DNA of 64,000 nt from Paraconiothyrium sp. Pb-2020. Its lineage: Eukaryota; Ascomycota; Dothideomycetes; Pleosporales; Didymosphaeriaceae. Numbering within the stretch: the stretch's first letter is position 1; the number at the start of each line of letters is the position of its first letter. Below are positions 46,171-58,271 of this stretch, one piece after another. The position numbers and the translations under genes are program-made. The notes under the pieces were generated by a model. The model did no database searches. It saw nothing but the letters and a program-made list of their open reading frames with translations, and was not told where the DNA came from. The DNA lies in the NCBI GenBank assembly GCA_022419385.1, contig JAJUBI010000002.1, positions 744,001-808,000 on the forward strand, written 5' to 3'.

Positions 46171-46870
46171 GATGGGCAGCACGGTTTTGCTTTCGGCCCA
46201 GCGGCCACTCCTCAGGCGTTCGTTGCGCTCCTAGCTGCGGGCGTTGTGCGTGCGTGCGTCGCTGCGGGCCGCTGTTGTACGTCAAGGCGGCGGTCGTATT
46301 TGAAGGCCTCGGCGCGGTCGCAGTACAGCAGGAGATTGAAGGCCCCGCTTGCTATCAGGGGGAAAAGAGCCGCTGCCTGTTTCAGGATAGCGCAGGGCTG
46401 CGAAATGACGGTAGAGGGGTGAGTTAGGAGCAAAACATGTAGTAAGAGAGGGCGTAGGCAGGGTGGTCAAGGAAGCCGAGTCAACAGCTTGCGTCTGTTG
46501 ATGTTCTTAGCGCGATTGCGTCCCCGCCGCGACCAACGTGACATCCCAGGGTTCACCAGCTAATGGACCACGCTTCGTTGGCAGTCCAAACCTGACAGTA
46601 TGGTACGTCACATAGCACGAATGAACAACGACAGGTCAAAGTAAATGTATTTCCATACACATCAAGGAGGCGCAACGCGCAGATGACGCCTATTCGCCGT
46701 GTATCGAGTCGTATAAGACCTTAACGCCTTCGCTATGTGAAAAGCAGACCCGAAAAGCCAAAACAAATGTCGCTCTGCTCCGGTCCAGATAAACTCCTCT
46801 CATGCATCGTGCCAAAGTCTTGTCATCGTATGCCCATCAAGTAGCGTCCTGCACTGCTCGCGCTCACGCG
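46171..46870. other. Intergenic, kinesin promoter
   Basis: Holds the kinesin promoter and the RAD6 3' region. GC-rich CGCACGCACG stretches near 46,245-46,265 lie in the leader region. No further gene seen. Confidence 0.5.
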
Positions 46871-47521
46871 CTAGTCGTCCCAGCTCTTCTCTACTGTCTC
46901 GCGCACGCGCTTCGTGTACTCCCTACGGTTATCTTTGTAGAGATTTGACGCTTCCACATTCGCCGGCGATGAGGTGTTGGGGTCGTTGAGCAAACTTTTC
47001 TCCATTAGTATGAGCAGCCCTCCGCGACACCGCAGCCTATCCTACCTCTGTATACTGGTCAAGATGGCCGCCACGTCGTAGGTGGGACTCCATCTGTTCT
47101 GCAGAATGTCCAAGCAGAGCTCGCCTGTGCCGTATACATTGGGGTGGAACATCTGGCTGATGAACTTGACGCCAGGCGGCTTGTTCGGGTATGCCTCTTC
47201 AAAGTGCATGACGAGCCTGAAGGTACCATCTTCGAAGGGTGTGTCGGCGGGTCCGATGATAACAGCGTTCCTGTGAGTGTGTGAGTGTCGCTATCCGGGG
47301 GCGGTGTCGCGTGCGGGGCATTCTACCATGTCATGACATTATCGGCTATGGGAGATGCAGAGACGCCGGCAGGTGGATCGGTTTGCATGCGCTGTAGCAC
47401 CATGTCAGTCTTGCTTCAGAGCTGCACGTTTGCGACGGCCGTTTGCTGCAGGCGGAACTGGGACCCTCGGGTGGCGCACCTTGAAGTCTCGCATCAAACG
47501 ACGACGAGCAGCGGTAGACAT
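46871..47521 (-). CDS. RAD6: Ubiquitin-conjugating enzyme E2, Rad6/Ubc2 (151 aa)
   Basis: Four exons on the minus strand: 47521-47480, 47391-47327, 47270-47046 and 46994-46871; introns are 88, 56, 50-51 and 51 bp class with correct phases. The product is exactly 151 residues. The N-terminus MSTAARRRLMRDFKRMQTD and the active-site cysteine in GELCLDIL (Cys88) are those of Rad6. Rad6 works with Rad18 in PCNA ubiquitination for damage tolerance and with Bre1 in histone H2B ubiquitination. It ends at SWDD, without the acidic tail of the yeast protein, as in other filamentous fungi. Coordinates of the third donor are accurate to within one base. Confidence 0.95.
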
Positions 47522-48022
47522 TGTTTTCTAGTCGAAGGGACGAAGCTGTAAAAGTGCAAGTTAGTCCAAGAGGATCGCTCCAGTGGGTGCTGGTTATACG
47601 AGGTGCGATGGAGTTTATGCGCGGGCGTGGCGCCCTTGACCTTGGAGGCGCGGCCGGAGAGCGTCACGTCACGTGCGTCCGCTGTGACACTAGCGTGGGC
47701 ACTTAAACGTTGGAGCCAACACGGATTGGTGCGAATGTCAATTCAAAGTTTTAGCTACCCTCGGAATCGCCTGGCACAATTAAACGACTGATTACGAACA
47801 GTATATGGTTTGGTGGGAACTACTTTATAGACCTGTAAACATGTACATCAAACTTTGTCCACCCTTGTCTCATTCCCAAGAACCGCTTGAACGCTACATG
47901 GACCGCATACTCATACAGCAAACGCAAACCATGCCGAGACAATGCCAAACGCCAACCACTATACCGAGATTCTTAAGAAATTTCGTGATCATCATAAGTA
48001 CAAGAACGGGATAAGCTGCATT
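47522..48022. other. Intergenic, RAD6 promoter
   Basis: No gene seen; includes the RAD6 promoter and the choline-sulfatase 3' region. Confidence 0.5.
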
Positions 48023-50030
48023 TCACTCTCCAGCTGCGCCAGCAATGCCGTGGTGAGTTGCAGCTGCTGACTTCTCGCGTCCCAGGTAATCGACAACAGG
48101 GAACCGCGCACGGCGCTCAAGGTCATCGAGGGGAATGTGAGAACGGATATACCGATCCTTCTCCACGCCAGGAGGCTGGTAGTCCCATGTCTCCTTCCGG
48201 CCAATCTGCAATGCGCTCCAGCAGATCTGGCGCCTGCGTTGGGCGGCGAGCACGTCTTGATGAATTGCAGCAAAATCCCACTTCTTCTTCGCTTCAGCTT
48301 CAAAAGTTGCAAATGTCTGCGCGTGCTTGGATGAGGTAGCCAGGTTGACCAGCTCTTGAGGATCTTCTACCAAATTAAAGAGTTGAGGAGGGTCAACAAG
48401 GGATGTGGTGTACTTCCAAGGGCCACGTCGAATCATGTAGACCGGGGTAACAGTGCCTTCGCCCATGTATTCACCAAAGACTTCGTCTTTGCCAGGCTCG
48501 TCCGAAACAAGGTAGTTGTACAGACTTTTCCCATCCACGGGCAGTAAAGCGGAAGCATCGCCACCTGCTAGATCCACGAACGTCGGGAGCAGGTCCATGG
48601 TCGACACGGATTCAGTGACCCGCTTGGGTTCGAACTTGGGCGGGTAGTTGATGATCATTGGCACTCGAGCGCTGTTCTCAAACCAGGACATCTTGTACCA
48701 AAGGTTACGCTCTCCGAGCATATCACCGTGGTCTCCCGAGAACACGATGATTGTGTTCTCATCCAGGTGGCAGTTCTTCAGAATTTGGACAAGCTTTCCG
48801 ATCTGATCATCGACGAACGAACACGCACCAAAGTACGCTCGTCGAGCGCGGATCGCGGCTTCCTCTGGAATTGGATTGTCCCAGAGATCCACTGTCTTCA
48901 TCAAGCGCTGTGAATGAGGATCTTGATCTTCACGATCAATGTGAATCTTCGGTAGAGGTATGTCGACGCCTTCGTATCGGTCCCAGTAATCCCGAGTCAT
49001 GGTGTAGGGGTCATGCGGATGTGTGAGAGACACCGTCAAGGCAAATGGACGGCGTGTGTTAGGATCTTCACGAGCCCAGTCGTAAAGGTATTGGGAGGAC
49101 TAGCAGAGAACCATCAGCAAAGTGCCATACGAAGCAAGTACTTGGGCAGCGGTCTTACTTTGTACATCACGTCCTCGTCGTAATCCAACTGGTTCGATCT
49201 GACACATGGACCGGCCTGCATGACCGAAGACATGTTGTGATACCACTCTTGTCGCTCCTCGGGCTTGTCCCAGTTGACCGTCCAACCCAGATCACCGGGG
49301 TAAATGTCGGAGGTCAATCTATTTGACAAGTCAGTGCTTGTGCACAGGCTTACACTATCGTCACATACCTGTGCTCGAACCCGTGAAGTTGATCGGGGCC
49401 GATAAAGTGCATTTTACCAGCAAGAACGGTCTCATATCCCTCGCGGCGCAGGTAATGAGCGTAAGTGGGGACATCAGGGTTGAGGACGGAAGCGTTGTCG
49501 TAACCACCGATTTTGGATGGCAACTGCCCAGAGCACATTGTGAATCTGGACGGAGCGCACAGCGGTGAATTGCAGTACGCAGAACCAAAGACGACACCAG
49601 TCTCAGCGAGCTTGTCGAGGTTCGGGGTTTTGATGACTGAATCAGGGTTGTTCATCTTGAGTAAAGGGGCAGCCATCTGGTCGGCCATGATGTACAGAAT
49701 GTTCGGCTTCTTGGCAGTGCCATCAGCGCCTGCTTTGGACGAGGCAAAGTTCTTTGATTGCTCTAGGAGCGTTTGAGAAGTAATGAAATGCTCCCGACGC
49801 TGACCTGCAGAGACGCCGTTGCCATTCGCGGACCCATGACCAGAGTGACCATTGCCATTGGCAGAAGGTGACGAAGAAGAGTAAGAAGAAGAGAAGGAAC
49901 TGTTGGAACCAGCAGGCGCTTGAGCCTCCAGCGACACTGCACCCTCGACACCTGACCGCGGTGCCTGTTTCAACACTGGAGGTGAGAATAGCTGCGAATC
50001 CTCCGTGGGCAGCAGGAGACTCGGAGCCAT
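48023..50030 (-). CDS. Choline sulfatase (632 aa)
   Basis: Three exons on the minus strand: 50030-49369, 49318-49159 and 49099-48023, with introns of 50 and 59 bp in phase. The family signature is CNSPLCAPSRFTM, in which the second Cys (about residue 158) becomes formylglycine. Metal-binding residues are in NILYIMADQMAAP and GDHGDMLGER. The C-terminal DDLERRARFPVVDYLG block is specific for choline sulfatase within the sulfatases. The enzyme frees choline and sulfate from choline-O-sulfate, a fungal sulfur store and osmolyte. The first ATG gives a Ser/Gly/Asn-rich disordered stretch of roughly 110 residues (an NGNGHSGHGSANGNG core) before the catalytic domain, longer than usual. No signal peptide is evident, so a cytosolic location is likely. 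Confidence 0.92.
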
Positions 50031-53000
50031 TTCCGTGAGCTTGCAGGCGTGAACGGCCAGCTGTTCGTTGGCAAGATAAGGACGAGTCGTGGCAAAGAGT
50101 GTTGGAATGGGAACCACGGTTCGTGATCCAGCAGCTTGGTTGAAAGACGGCAGTGGGTTGGAAAGCAAGCAGGCTGAGAGAGCTGCCAGGTGAAAGATTT
50201 TTGAGAGGGTGCTGAAGTCGCGTGCAGACGTCTTTTAGGGTTCCGTGGGATTACTTATGGAAGCGACGGTGTGCGTGCCCTCCTTTCGGAAAGAGCGATT
50301 GCGCCATCGCCCAAGCACGCAATTCACAATAATTGGGAGCTAGTCGGCGCTAATTTACATACTCTCTTCCCCACAGCACTCCTCCCCACATGCTACGCTC
50401 TGCATAAAGGCGCCCGCTTACCTCGTTGGAACGTCAAGCGGCTGCTGTGCTGGCCCACCTGCACGATCCTCTGTCAATCAGCTGCTTCTGTGACCGATGA
50501 TCGATAGCCGTGGCCGCTCGACGCCGACCATCGCAACGTCAATGCGAGCAACAAAGACCGGTCTTTCGTTCTTCTTTCGGCAGGTTTTGTACAGTCCTTG
50601 ACACATTGTGCCGTCCAGTCTCCCGAGCACACAGCCAAAGTGCTCCTAACCTTGTCATTGACTCATGCGGCCGTGTATTGCCCTGGTCGAGTGCCTAAGT
50701 AGCATTACGAGATCCTGCAAGAGATATGATTGCAGTACATTAGCGTTGGGCACTTATCTCGGTATTGGTCTGTGCCGTCGTCGCAACGGAGGACATGAAG
50801 CCTGAAGCGGTCGCTGGTCAAAGTCTGAACACGGAGTGAGGTAAGAAGCCTGGGCATCCGCTAACAGCCGCTTAGCGATCAGATCCCATTCGCCACGCTC
50901 CTTTCCAGTGTTTCAATTACACATGCCCGTCTTGCGTACTCCGGGCATCACTTAGGACTTCCGGCATCGTGGCAGCGACACAGGCTTATGTCCTTCATTG
51001 GTCCAATACTCCCGTCATCAGATGCTGCGAAGGCATGATGGACTTTTCATGTCATCCAAGACTTCCGGTCGGGACCTCGTGACCTACATGCAGGGTCCTG
51101 AGCTAGACTTGAAGAGGCAATTTGCTTTTCTCTCTGCAAATCAAGACTATTCTCCGCCTGCAGGTCGTCCTAGCGCGGCTCATGGAAGGACTTCCATACA
51201 CCGACTCCTCGCAGCGAAAAATCCTTACATCTTGCCATGGACTTCTCAAAACACTACATGTACCGCAAGCTTGTGCCTGTAGCTTGTAGAAGGGGTATGA
51301 AGATACACTTGCTGCCTTCAGGGATAAGGTCAGGATGCCACGCTGATACCCTCCCATCGGCATACCCATCCATGCAGACACGGCGATCGCGGGAGTTGGA
51401 TATGCGACAGTAAACAGTAGCCTTGGGTCACTAGTCGCACGGTTCGTCTGGTTTCGCTATCTTTTGACAAGGATGCTCTTAAGCCACTATCAAAATTTGC
51501 CGGTCACAAGCCTTCCGGACCAGCAAGCAGTCAACCACTATCAGGCTGTATATCGATCAGGAAACAAGTCAAGTGCATCCTTGACATGAGACCACTCTCG
51601 CGGCGCCAACACATCACGGCTCGTCGGGCTCTTCGGCTCGTCGCGAAGTGGCACACATCGCACTACCGCTTTGCATCGGAGGCCGTTGTACACGGAGGAG
51701 CGCGAAGAGGACACGAGCGTCAGGAATCCCGTACAGAGCGAAATCACAGCTAATAATCAATAAATTCGCACTGGAGTTGTGCTGGGGGTCGTGTGGTAAA
51801 CCCTTCTGCTGGGTGGCAAGAGGTATCGAGAGCACCCTACAACATTACCAGCAGTCACCCCAGATTGCGAAAAACACCTGAACCTTGTCTCTCAACAAGT
51901 ACGAAGCTCCAGTGAAACAATGACAGCAGTCGCCACGGGTCTTTTGCCTTTCTCAGGAAATCTCGTCCACGCCGAGCTCAAGATATTGAGGACCCCCACA
52001 TACGCTAGGAACGCCTTCTATCGCACTCCGGCTGCACTTGATCCAAATCTCACAGCAACGTCAGCTCCAATATTCGGACTCCACATACGCTAGACAGTAC
52101 ATCTTCTGATCAACGCGGCTTCGGGAAGCCAAGCGTTGTACAAGCGCTGGGCAGCTCTGCAAGAAATTATGAAACTGCCAGGCTTAGTTGAGAAAACTAT
52201 CGCCGGAGGTTCGAAAGAAACAAAGACGTTTCAACTTTGGAACTCATCAGAGACTTACCATAATCAGTAAGGGACGTCGAATTACATCGAGCTCCATCGT
52301 TGTTGGCTCTCACAAAAGTAGATGGAAAATTGGCGAAACCACGAGCTTCGCCACGCGGTTTTCCCCACATACGCTAGAGCAGCAACAAGAACATCTCTTA
52401 CGCTCCTCGGAAGCGGCATGCCCGAACACGGAAGCCCAGACTTTCGTGGATGCGTCGGAATCTCGACGTCACCGAGAAACCAAAAGTTTGTCTTGCTGCA
52501 ACATGCAGATCTCGAGGTCGTGCACGTGTCTTTCAAGCACGAACATATACAACCGAACCCATAGTTACATCCGCCCCCAGAACAGTTTCCTCAACTAACC
52601 ACAAGACTTTACCCGGATTCTTGATTTGTGACTGTAGCCTATCAATACAAGGCACATGAGGGCCGCGCCGACTAGTACGTCGATGTTTCGACCTCGTTTG
52701 TGTAGACGACCGGAAGCGTCTCGACTTATGCCGGGGGGCCCAACGCGAGGAATTTCTTTTTCATGACCTACAGGCTACTCTATCCAAAATCTCATTCTCA
52801 GTCTTCAACTCTACATTGAGATCATGAACGCAGGTTCCGCGCAACAGTTCAAATACGATATGTTGCTTCCGTGTCCGCTGGCGCTTTACATTATGTCCTC
52901 GTGAAGCGTTTCATTAACGTCTGGAAAAGTTCAACAAAGGGTCGAAAGTAACCTACTGCGATGCTGAGCAGCTTCATCTCGGCCGGATGCATGAAGAACA

Positions 53001-53204
53001 GGAGTGCGCGGTCACGTATCCTGGTGCCTGTGGCTCAGTGTTGTGCCAATTCAAATACAAAGCCACCAGGAATCGATATAACGTGTTGGCTTCAATCCCC
53101 AATGCAATTTCGCTCTTCGACCAAACAATAAATGAGCGCCAGTAACTCACAGGTCCAATCTCTTTGTGTAGACTAATTGCTTGAAGTATCTGTATTTCCT
53201 GAGG
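50031..53204. other. Gene-poor region right of choline sulfatase
   Basis: About 3.2 kb without any gene I can support. Open frames are short and discontinuous. It includes three copies of a 13-bp motif (separate entry) and lies next to the HET relic, so it is probably a decaying accessory segment. Confidence 0.45.
51996..52377. repeat. Three copies of CCACATACGCTAG
   Basis: The same 13-mer occurs at 51996-52008, 52081-52093 and 52365-52377. The first two copies are also preceded by a similar atatt-ggac stretch, so the shared block is longer and partly mutated. Origin unknown. Confidence 0.6.
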
Positions 53205-53549
53205 CTATAACTTGCGAGGCAAAACACCTTGCTGAACGAAAAACCGAGCGAGCGCTTCAATGTTCAGTATCAGTGAGGCACTTTGTACTCGTAAGGTCTT
53301 TGCGAGCACGATCTCTTGTAGGACCCACGCGCGCTGCCAATTATCTTCCTGAAGAGCACCAAAAGGGCCGTCTGCCGCACTGTCGGCCACATACGCACGC
53401 ATATTTCAGTGCTTAATAGCGCACATAGTCGTGCAGCTCTGACATACACTGTTCGCATAAATGAGTCTTGATGCGCGCTCTGCAGCATCGAACTGATCAA
53501 TACATACAATGTTAAACCACAGCATCGCTGCTTCGGCTTTGGGCCTCAT
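53205..53549 (-). pseudogene. HET-domain (heterokaryon incompatibility) relic
   Basis: The minus-strand frame reads LWFNIVCIDQFDAAERA, which is the HET hallmark (W-x-D/N-x-x-CIDQ...ER), then about 35 residues later an in-frame TGA (53408-53406), then DNWQRAWVLQEIVLAK, the second HET hallmark (RxWxxQE). The same frame continues to a stop at 53205. No complete gene extends on either side, and the frame is lost upstream of 53,549. HET proteins trigger cell death when incompatible strains fuse. Conclusion: fragment of a decayed HET gene. It is unlikely to be functional. Confidence 0.65.
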
Positions 53550-54211
53550 CTATTGTAGGAATTGCCAAAGTTTCATGTATGATAAGATACGGCAGTGTAT
53601 TTACAATGTTTCAGAGATCGGTAAAATCGACGAAACTCTATACTATTCACACAATTGGGCAGAGAAATTATCACACCAATACATTCCTCCTATTGATTGA
53701 TGGCTTGAGATAAATTGCATCACTTGAGGATATGCATGTTCTCATTCGTTGAAACCGGGCACGAGGCAAAGAAGTTGGGCACGCGTCATAACTCGAAGGG
53801 TAGGGTAGTTTAAGATTTAAGATCAAGTCAAGGCTCCGAAGAACGTTTGCTTTGATTGGATAACATGTATAGAAAGCAAATGAATTACCTCAATGTCTAC
53901 GTCAAGACACCACAGCAACAGCGTTGATGGGAGGCTTGGTCTAAATACCCTGTCAAGGCTTTTGTCCCCTTGGTCGCCATGCCTTTGCGAGGTATTGTAA
54001 ATGCGACTGAAAACAACAAGTGAACGAGCATCTGAAATGAATCCAGACAACCCCGGCTCAACAGGTCTGTGCGATTGTGCGACAACGCTACTCTCCAGTC
54101 AACAGAACGCTTGAGCGATCACCCCACTGCACAACCCTCAAGCGCTTTGCGTACCGCATGTTCCGATTTTTCGACTCCTTGTGATCAGCATTCGCCCGTG
54201 CTGAGCGACAC
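53550..54211. other. Intergenic, upstream part of HET relic region
   Basis: No gene seen. May hold further, unrecognisable remains of the HET gene and the promoter of the next gene. Confidence 0.4.
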
Positions 54212-54788
54212 ATGATGAGAATTCCAAGAACTGCCGTCGAGGCGCGAGCCGCATCCGGTCACAACTTCGCGCAATGGGATAGATTCTACGTAAGTTTTAC
54301 CCAAAGATGGAGAAACGCTTTATTAATAGTGTTAGTACCTTACCAATCGAGAAGGACATGCCTTGCATAAAGCTCACCAAGAATGGACCTGGAAACTAGT
54401 ACCAGCCCACCAGAAAGAACAAATTTGGCGCCGCCTCAATATCCAATTAATGACAGAAGGGGTTCCCGAAGTTTCCATGGAGGTCTTACATTGGCGTATG
54501 ACCCTATGCCTTCGTGACATTAGGCAGCGGACAATTCGAGGTACACGAGATATGTCACTACTAGAACAGGCGTACACTAACAGATCTAAGCGAGCAAGTG
54601 TATCGTATCCCCCGTGGCGCAAGGGCGCACTCACGACCGCCCGGCAGACCATGAGATCCAAGCTGTTTACCATGAAACGACCTCACCATCATCTACTGTA
54701 TCTGAGGCTCGGGCTGATCCCACAAAACCGGGCGATCGACGCATTAACGATCCAAGATGGCATTATAATGATTCATCCACTTTCCTAG
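54212..54788 (+). CDS. Hypothetical protein (176 aa)
   Basis: Two exons, 54212-54289 and 54336-54788, with a 46-bp intron (GTAAGT donor, GTGTTAG acceptor) in phase 0. The joined reading WDRFYYLTNREGHALHKAHQ is continuous and protein-like. The central part (QIWRRLNIQLMTEGVPEVSM) is helical and looks conserved; the C-terminal half is basic and less convincing. No domain recognised. The 5' ATG pair at 54212/54215 offers two adjacent starts. A small regulator is possible but unsupported. Confidence 0.5.
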
Positions 54789-55627
54789 GCACTTCAAGTG
54801 CGGTTTCGACGTTAGCACGCCCGTACGACCCAATACGGGATATCTGAGTGGGTGACCCTCAGAGATACCACTTCTATCGGGCCCTGATACGCCGAGAATC
54901 CGAAAACACGTGCAACCGACGTTGCATTGTTGGGACGATCTCGTGCTCTTCTTCTGCGTACGAATTGAATGGTCATAGAAATACGAGTGTCTCCATCCAA
55001 GTTTTCTTACCACAACGTTGTCCATTTAATTTCTACCAGTGCATCCATTTCAAGGGCATTTAAGTAGTTTGAAATTTCGGTGGCACTGATATGGCATTTC
55101 GGATCTATGCGATAAGACAGGGCTGATAAGGATCGATTGGATCAGTTCCGCGTGGAGCAGCCCTGCGTTCTAGCGCCTCACACGTTTCACTTATCGTGGC
55201 CGTCACCTCGCAATGTTACACGACAACGTCGACTTGATGAAGAACTTCGCAATGGAGCCTACTCGGCCAGGTTCATTCAGGCGAAGAAGTTGGTTCAAGA
55301 TGGAGTTATGAGGTCCACAGGTATAGGAATTGCATGTGATTGGCGATGGGTCCGCACGTGGGCCCTAACGGCGACCGGGATTCAGGGTCTCGTCCCCAGA
55401 AGCGAGTGCACGTTTCTCAACAAACCACTTTCACATGCCCGCCCAATGTCTGAGATAAACCGCTCGAAACCGCCTATCATGCCATCCAAGCCAAAATTAG
55501 ACGTGTTCATTGTCTTGAACAAACTCCGTTTCCTCCGTGAACACTCACTCTCCGTCTCCGCATGCGGCGTGAAACCACAACTCTAAACCATTTGAACGTA
55601 TAAGCCCGACTGGCGTAAGCCGCCGAG
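54789..55627. other. Intergenic
   Basis: Contains a 5S rRNA-like fragment (separate entry) and the promoter of the next gene. A 149-codon plus-strand frame ending at 55586 has no ATG at its start and no protein-like pattern. Confidence 0.45.
54821..54875 (+). other. Possible 5S rRNA-like relic
   Basis: The stretch around GAGTGGGTGACCCTCAGAGATACC (fragments only) resembles the internal promoter (box C) and 3' half of fungal 5S rRNA, where GGGTGGGTGACCACC... is conserved, and CCGTAC lies at the expected side. No complete 5S gene can be built; short similarity by chance is possible. Confidence 0.2.
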
Positions 55628-56769
55628 ATGAACGCAGACCAGGGTCCGGCCCTAGAATTCTTCGATGCGGCAACGACGATTGAAGTAGAAGAGAAGAGAC
55701 CCTCGATGTTTTACACGGTTCTGCCTACCATGGTGCAGGACCGCATCCCTACGCTCCCGTCCATCCGACGAGCTCTCAGCCATATGCGGAGTACTTCGAA
55801 GCCTTTCAACATGTCGAGGAACGCTTCTGACGTATCAGTGCCGCGAAGTCCACCGCCGGGCTACACGTCACGGCCTATAAGCGCCGCGTTTTCACAGCAC
55901 AGTTCGAATCTTAGCTTAATCGACACCGCAGTGGAAGACGAGGATCTGTTCCAGGAGGCACTCTCAGAGAATCTGGCATCATCTACGAGCACGCCGCCGC
56001 CATTCACAGTGTCAGAAATACGGACAGGGATAAAATGGAAGTATGCTAATCAGGGTACGAGCCCCAAGCCTCCCCCATTTCCCACGAAGAGAAACTACTA
56101 ACACTCTCAGGCGTTTCCCTCTCCGCGCAAGCATACGCCGAATCGCAATGCTCCCGCCTCGACGACACCTCCACGATCCTCACCCGCCAAATGTACATCC
56201 ACAGTTTGACCTACCTTCTCCGAGGCCTTCCTTCTACCCTCTCCGCCGAAGAAACAATCTCTCTACAAGCCGCTCTCCCACCCAACCTCGTCATCGCCAC
56301 GCCCTGCAACCATGACCTTTCCTTCTCCCACCCGGACGCCTCGACCTCCCCACCCTCCGATCCGTCCATCCTTCACCGCATAATCGCTACCATCGTCTTC
56401 GAAACATTCGTCCTCCTCCAGTTCCTCCTACCATACATGAAGCTCTTCCTGAGCCACGCATACCGCTTCGAGAGAAAACACAATGTAGCGCAGCGTCTAG
56501 TGAATAGTGGTATCATGGGCGCGGATGCAGTACGTAGAACGGGGCTGCAGCTGACGCACACGATATGTCAGATGAACGACGGGAAGGTAGGGCTGGCGCT
56601 GAACGATTTGACGTTTTGGTGTGTGAGAGGAATTACGGGAGGGCTGCAGCAGGGGATCCAGGAGGGGGTGGGGTTGCTGGGTCAAGGGCAGGCGATGGAA
56701 GAGGAGAGGCCGAGGACGCCTGGGAGACCCGGGAGTGCGAGGGGCAGGAGCGCGAAGGGTAAGAACTGA
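55628..56769 (+). CDS. Hypothetical protein with a C-terminal hydrophobic region (361 aa)
   Basis: Two exons, 55628-56054 and 56111-56769, with a 56-bp intron (GTACGA donor, CTCTCAG acceptor, ACTAACAC branch site) in phase. The N-terminal 140 residues are Ser/Pro-rich and disordered. The second exon encodes helices, including a 'MYIHSLTYLLRGLPSTLSAEE' type amphipathic segment and a strongly hydrophobic one (FETFVLLQFLLPYMKLFL). The C-terminus is basic and Gly/Arg-rich (PGSARGRSAKGKN). I do not recognise the family. The layout fits a peripheral or single-pass membrane protein, but this is inference. Confidence 0.7.
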
Positions 56770-58271
56770 CGGGGTGAGAGGTTTGATGAATTAATGACTT
56801 ATGATTTGATAGAACAGGTCGAATAGATGGAGGGATTGATTGATGACAACCTTCTGTGTGACCATTGCGTCTTCATAAGGAGTCCAGTGCCAAGTCTAGG
56901 TCATTGAAAGGTGAATATCAGCCTATCGATCTCGAGTCGTTACGATGCGCTCAGCTTGAATACATGAGAGCGGCGCATCCGAAGGCCCCATACACGAACA
57001 TCATGTAGATGCCAGATCAGCAAATCGAAGGTAATATTTTGATACAAAGAAGCTGGTTACCGGTTAATGAAGCTATTTCGATTAGTAAACACCAGAACTC
57101 CGCAAAGTATAATTTGGGAGGTAGTGTGATGTGAGTAGAAACATGAAAGACGTTATAATCTGATATGTTGAGGAGAAAGGCTTGATGAGATACATCCTTC
57201 ATGAGCTGGCTTCAGAAATGGGCATTTGGATGCTACTACAGGAACGGACGGTGCAAGGTGACTGGTCTGAAGACCGCTAATCTTCTTGGAGTACATAATT
57301 GACTCTGAGAACTTGACAAGCACAGCTGGCTAGAGACGTGATACGATGATGCGACGTTGCGGGTAAAATGGTAGCTTTGTCAGGATCTGTCGGGCTTGGG
57401 AAATCATGCAGAACGATTTCCTGTGCTTCTAGTTGTTGGCGACCATATTCATCTGCCAAAGGTAGCTTCGGACCTGTACATCTCTTTGCTCATCCTGTAA
57501 CAATTCCTGCTTTTAGTAGCGAGCCGCGTCCTACATGTGAGACTTGAGTGTGCTCTAGGATCCCGCACAGGACATCGCACAAACATTTTGGTTGGCACTC
57601 CTGAACCATCCCGGCCAACTGATACGATGTTTGACTCTGGAAAAGTGTGACCATTCTCGTTCAAACTGCACGTGCTGAGAGCATAATTGAGTTTTCTATG
57701 CCGATAGTGGCGTTTGTGATGAAGTTGTGGAGCATCTATACAGCAAATACATATGAGGGGCACAACTAGGAACCACAGAATCGAGTTGGAAAGCGTCGTT
57801 ACAGGGCAGCAATCTATGTCTAGTTGATGTCTTGGCTTAGTATTAGTGTCATAACCGATGTATTGCGAGGGCGCTGCGATCAAGCTACCCTGATGGTAAT
57901 TTGTATGTGGCGTTTCAATGCGCTTATATCCCTTTTGAGGACAATATGGAAAGTAAACGCGATCAGGAAAATACGGTATGGTCATCGCAGGCGAGTTAGA
58001 AAGGAGCAGAGGAATTGAGCTCGGGACGGGCGGTTTATCTTCACGTGACCGTGCGCTAGCGTGTCACGCCGGGAAGGCACGGCCCTCCAAAAAGTTCCTT
58101 CGGCCAAAAAGTCGTGTCGCCTCCTATCGACCATCTATCATTCCTTCATCGCCAATCGCCAACCTGCGTGCGGTCCCCTTCTCCAGCAACTCCTTTACCG
58201 TTGTGTCACTTTAATTATCCTTCTCCCCAGATACCCATTGTAATTGAGCGAAGGAAACCTCCCCTTTCACC
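56770..58271. other. Intergenic, gene-poor
   Basis: About 1.5 kb. A 178-codon minus-strand frame from an ATG at 57985 to 57449 is open (one hydrophobic stretch, many Cys/His) but has no continuity with a domain and I leave it uncalled. The right end holds the helicase promoter. Confidence 0.4.

Noticed and set aside
50031..50168. Upstream extension of the choline-sulfatase frame
   Set aside because: The frame is open but begins with a non-ATG codon; the first ATG is at 50030.
57449..57985. 178-codon minus-strand frame starting at an ATG
   Set aside because: Single open frame with Cys/His-rich but unstructured sequence; no supporting splice sites or neighbours. Kept as a low-priority candidate only.
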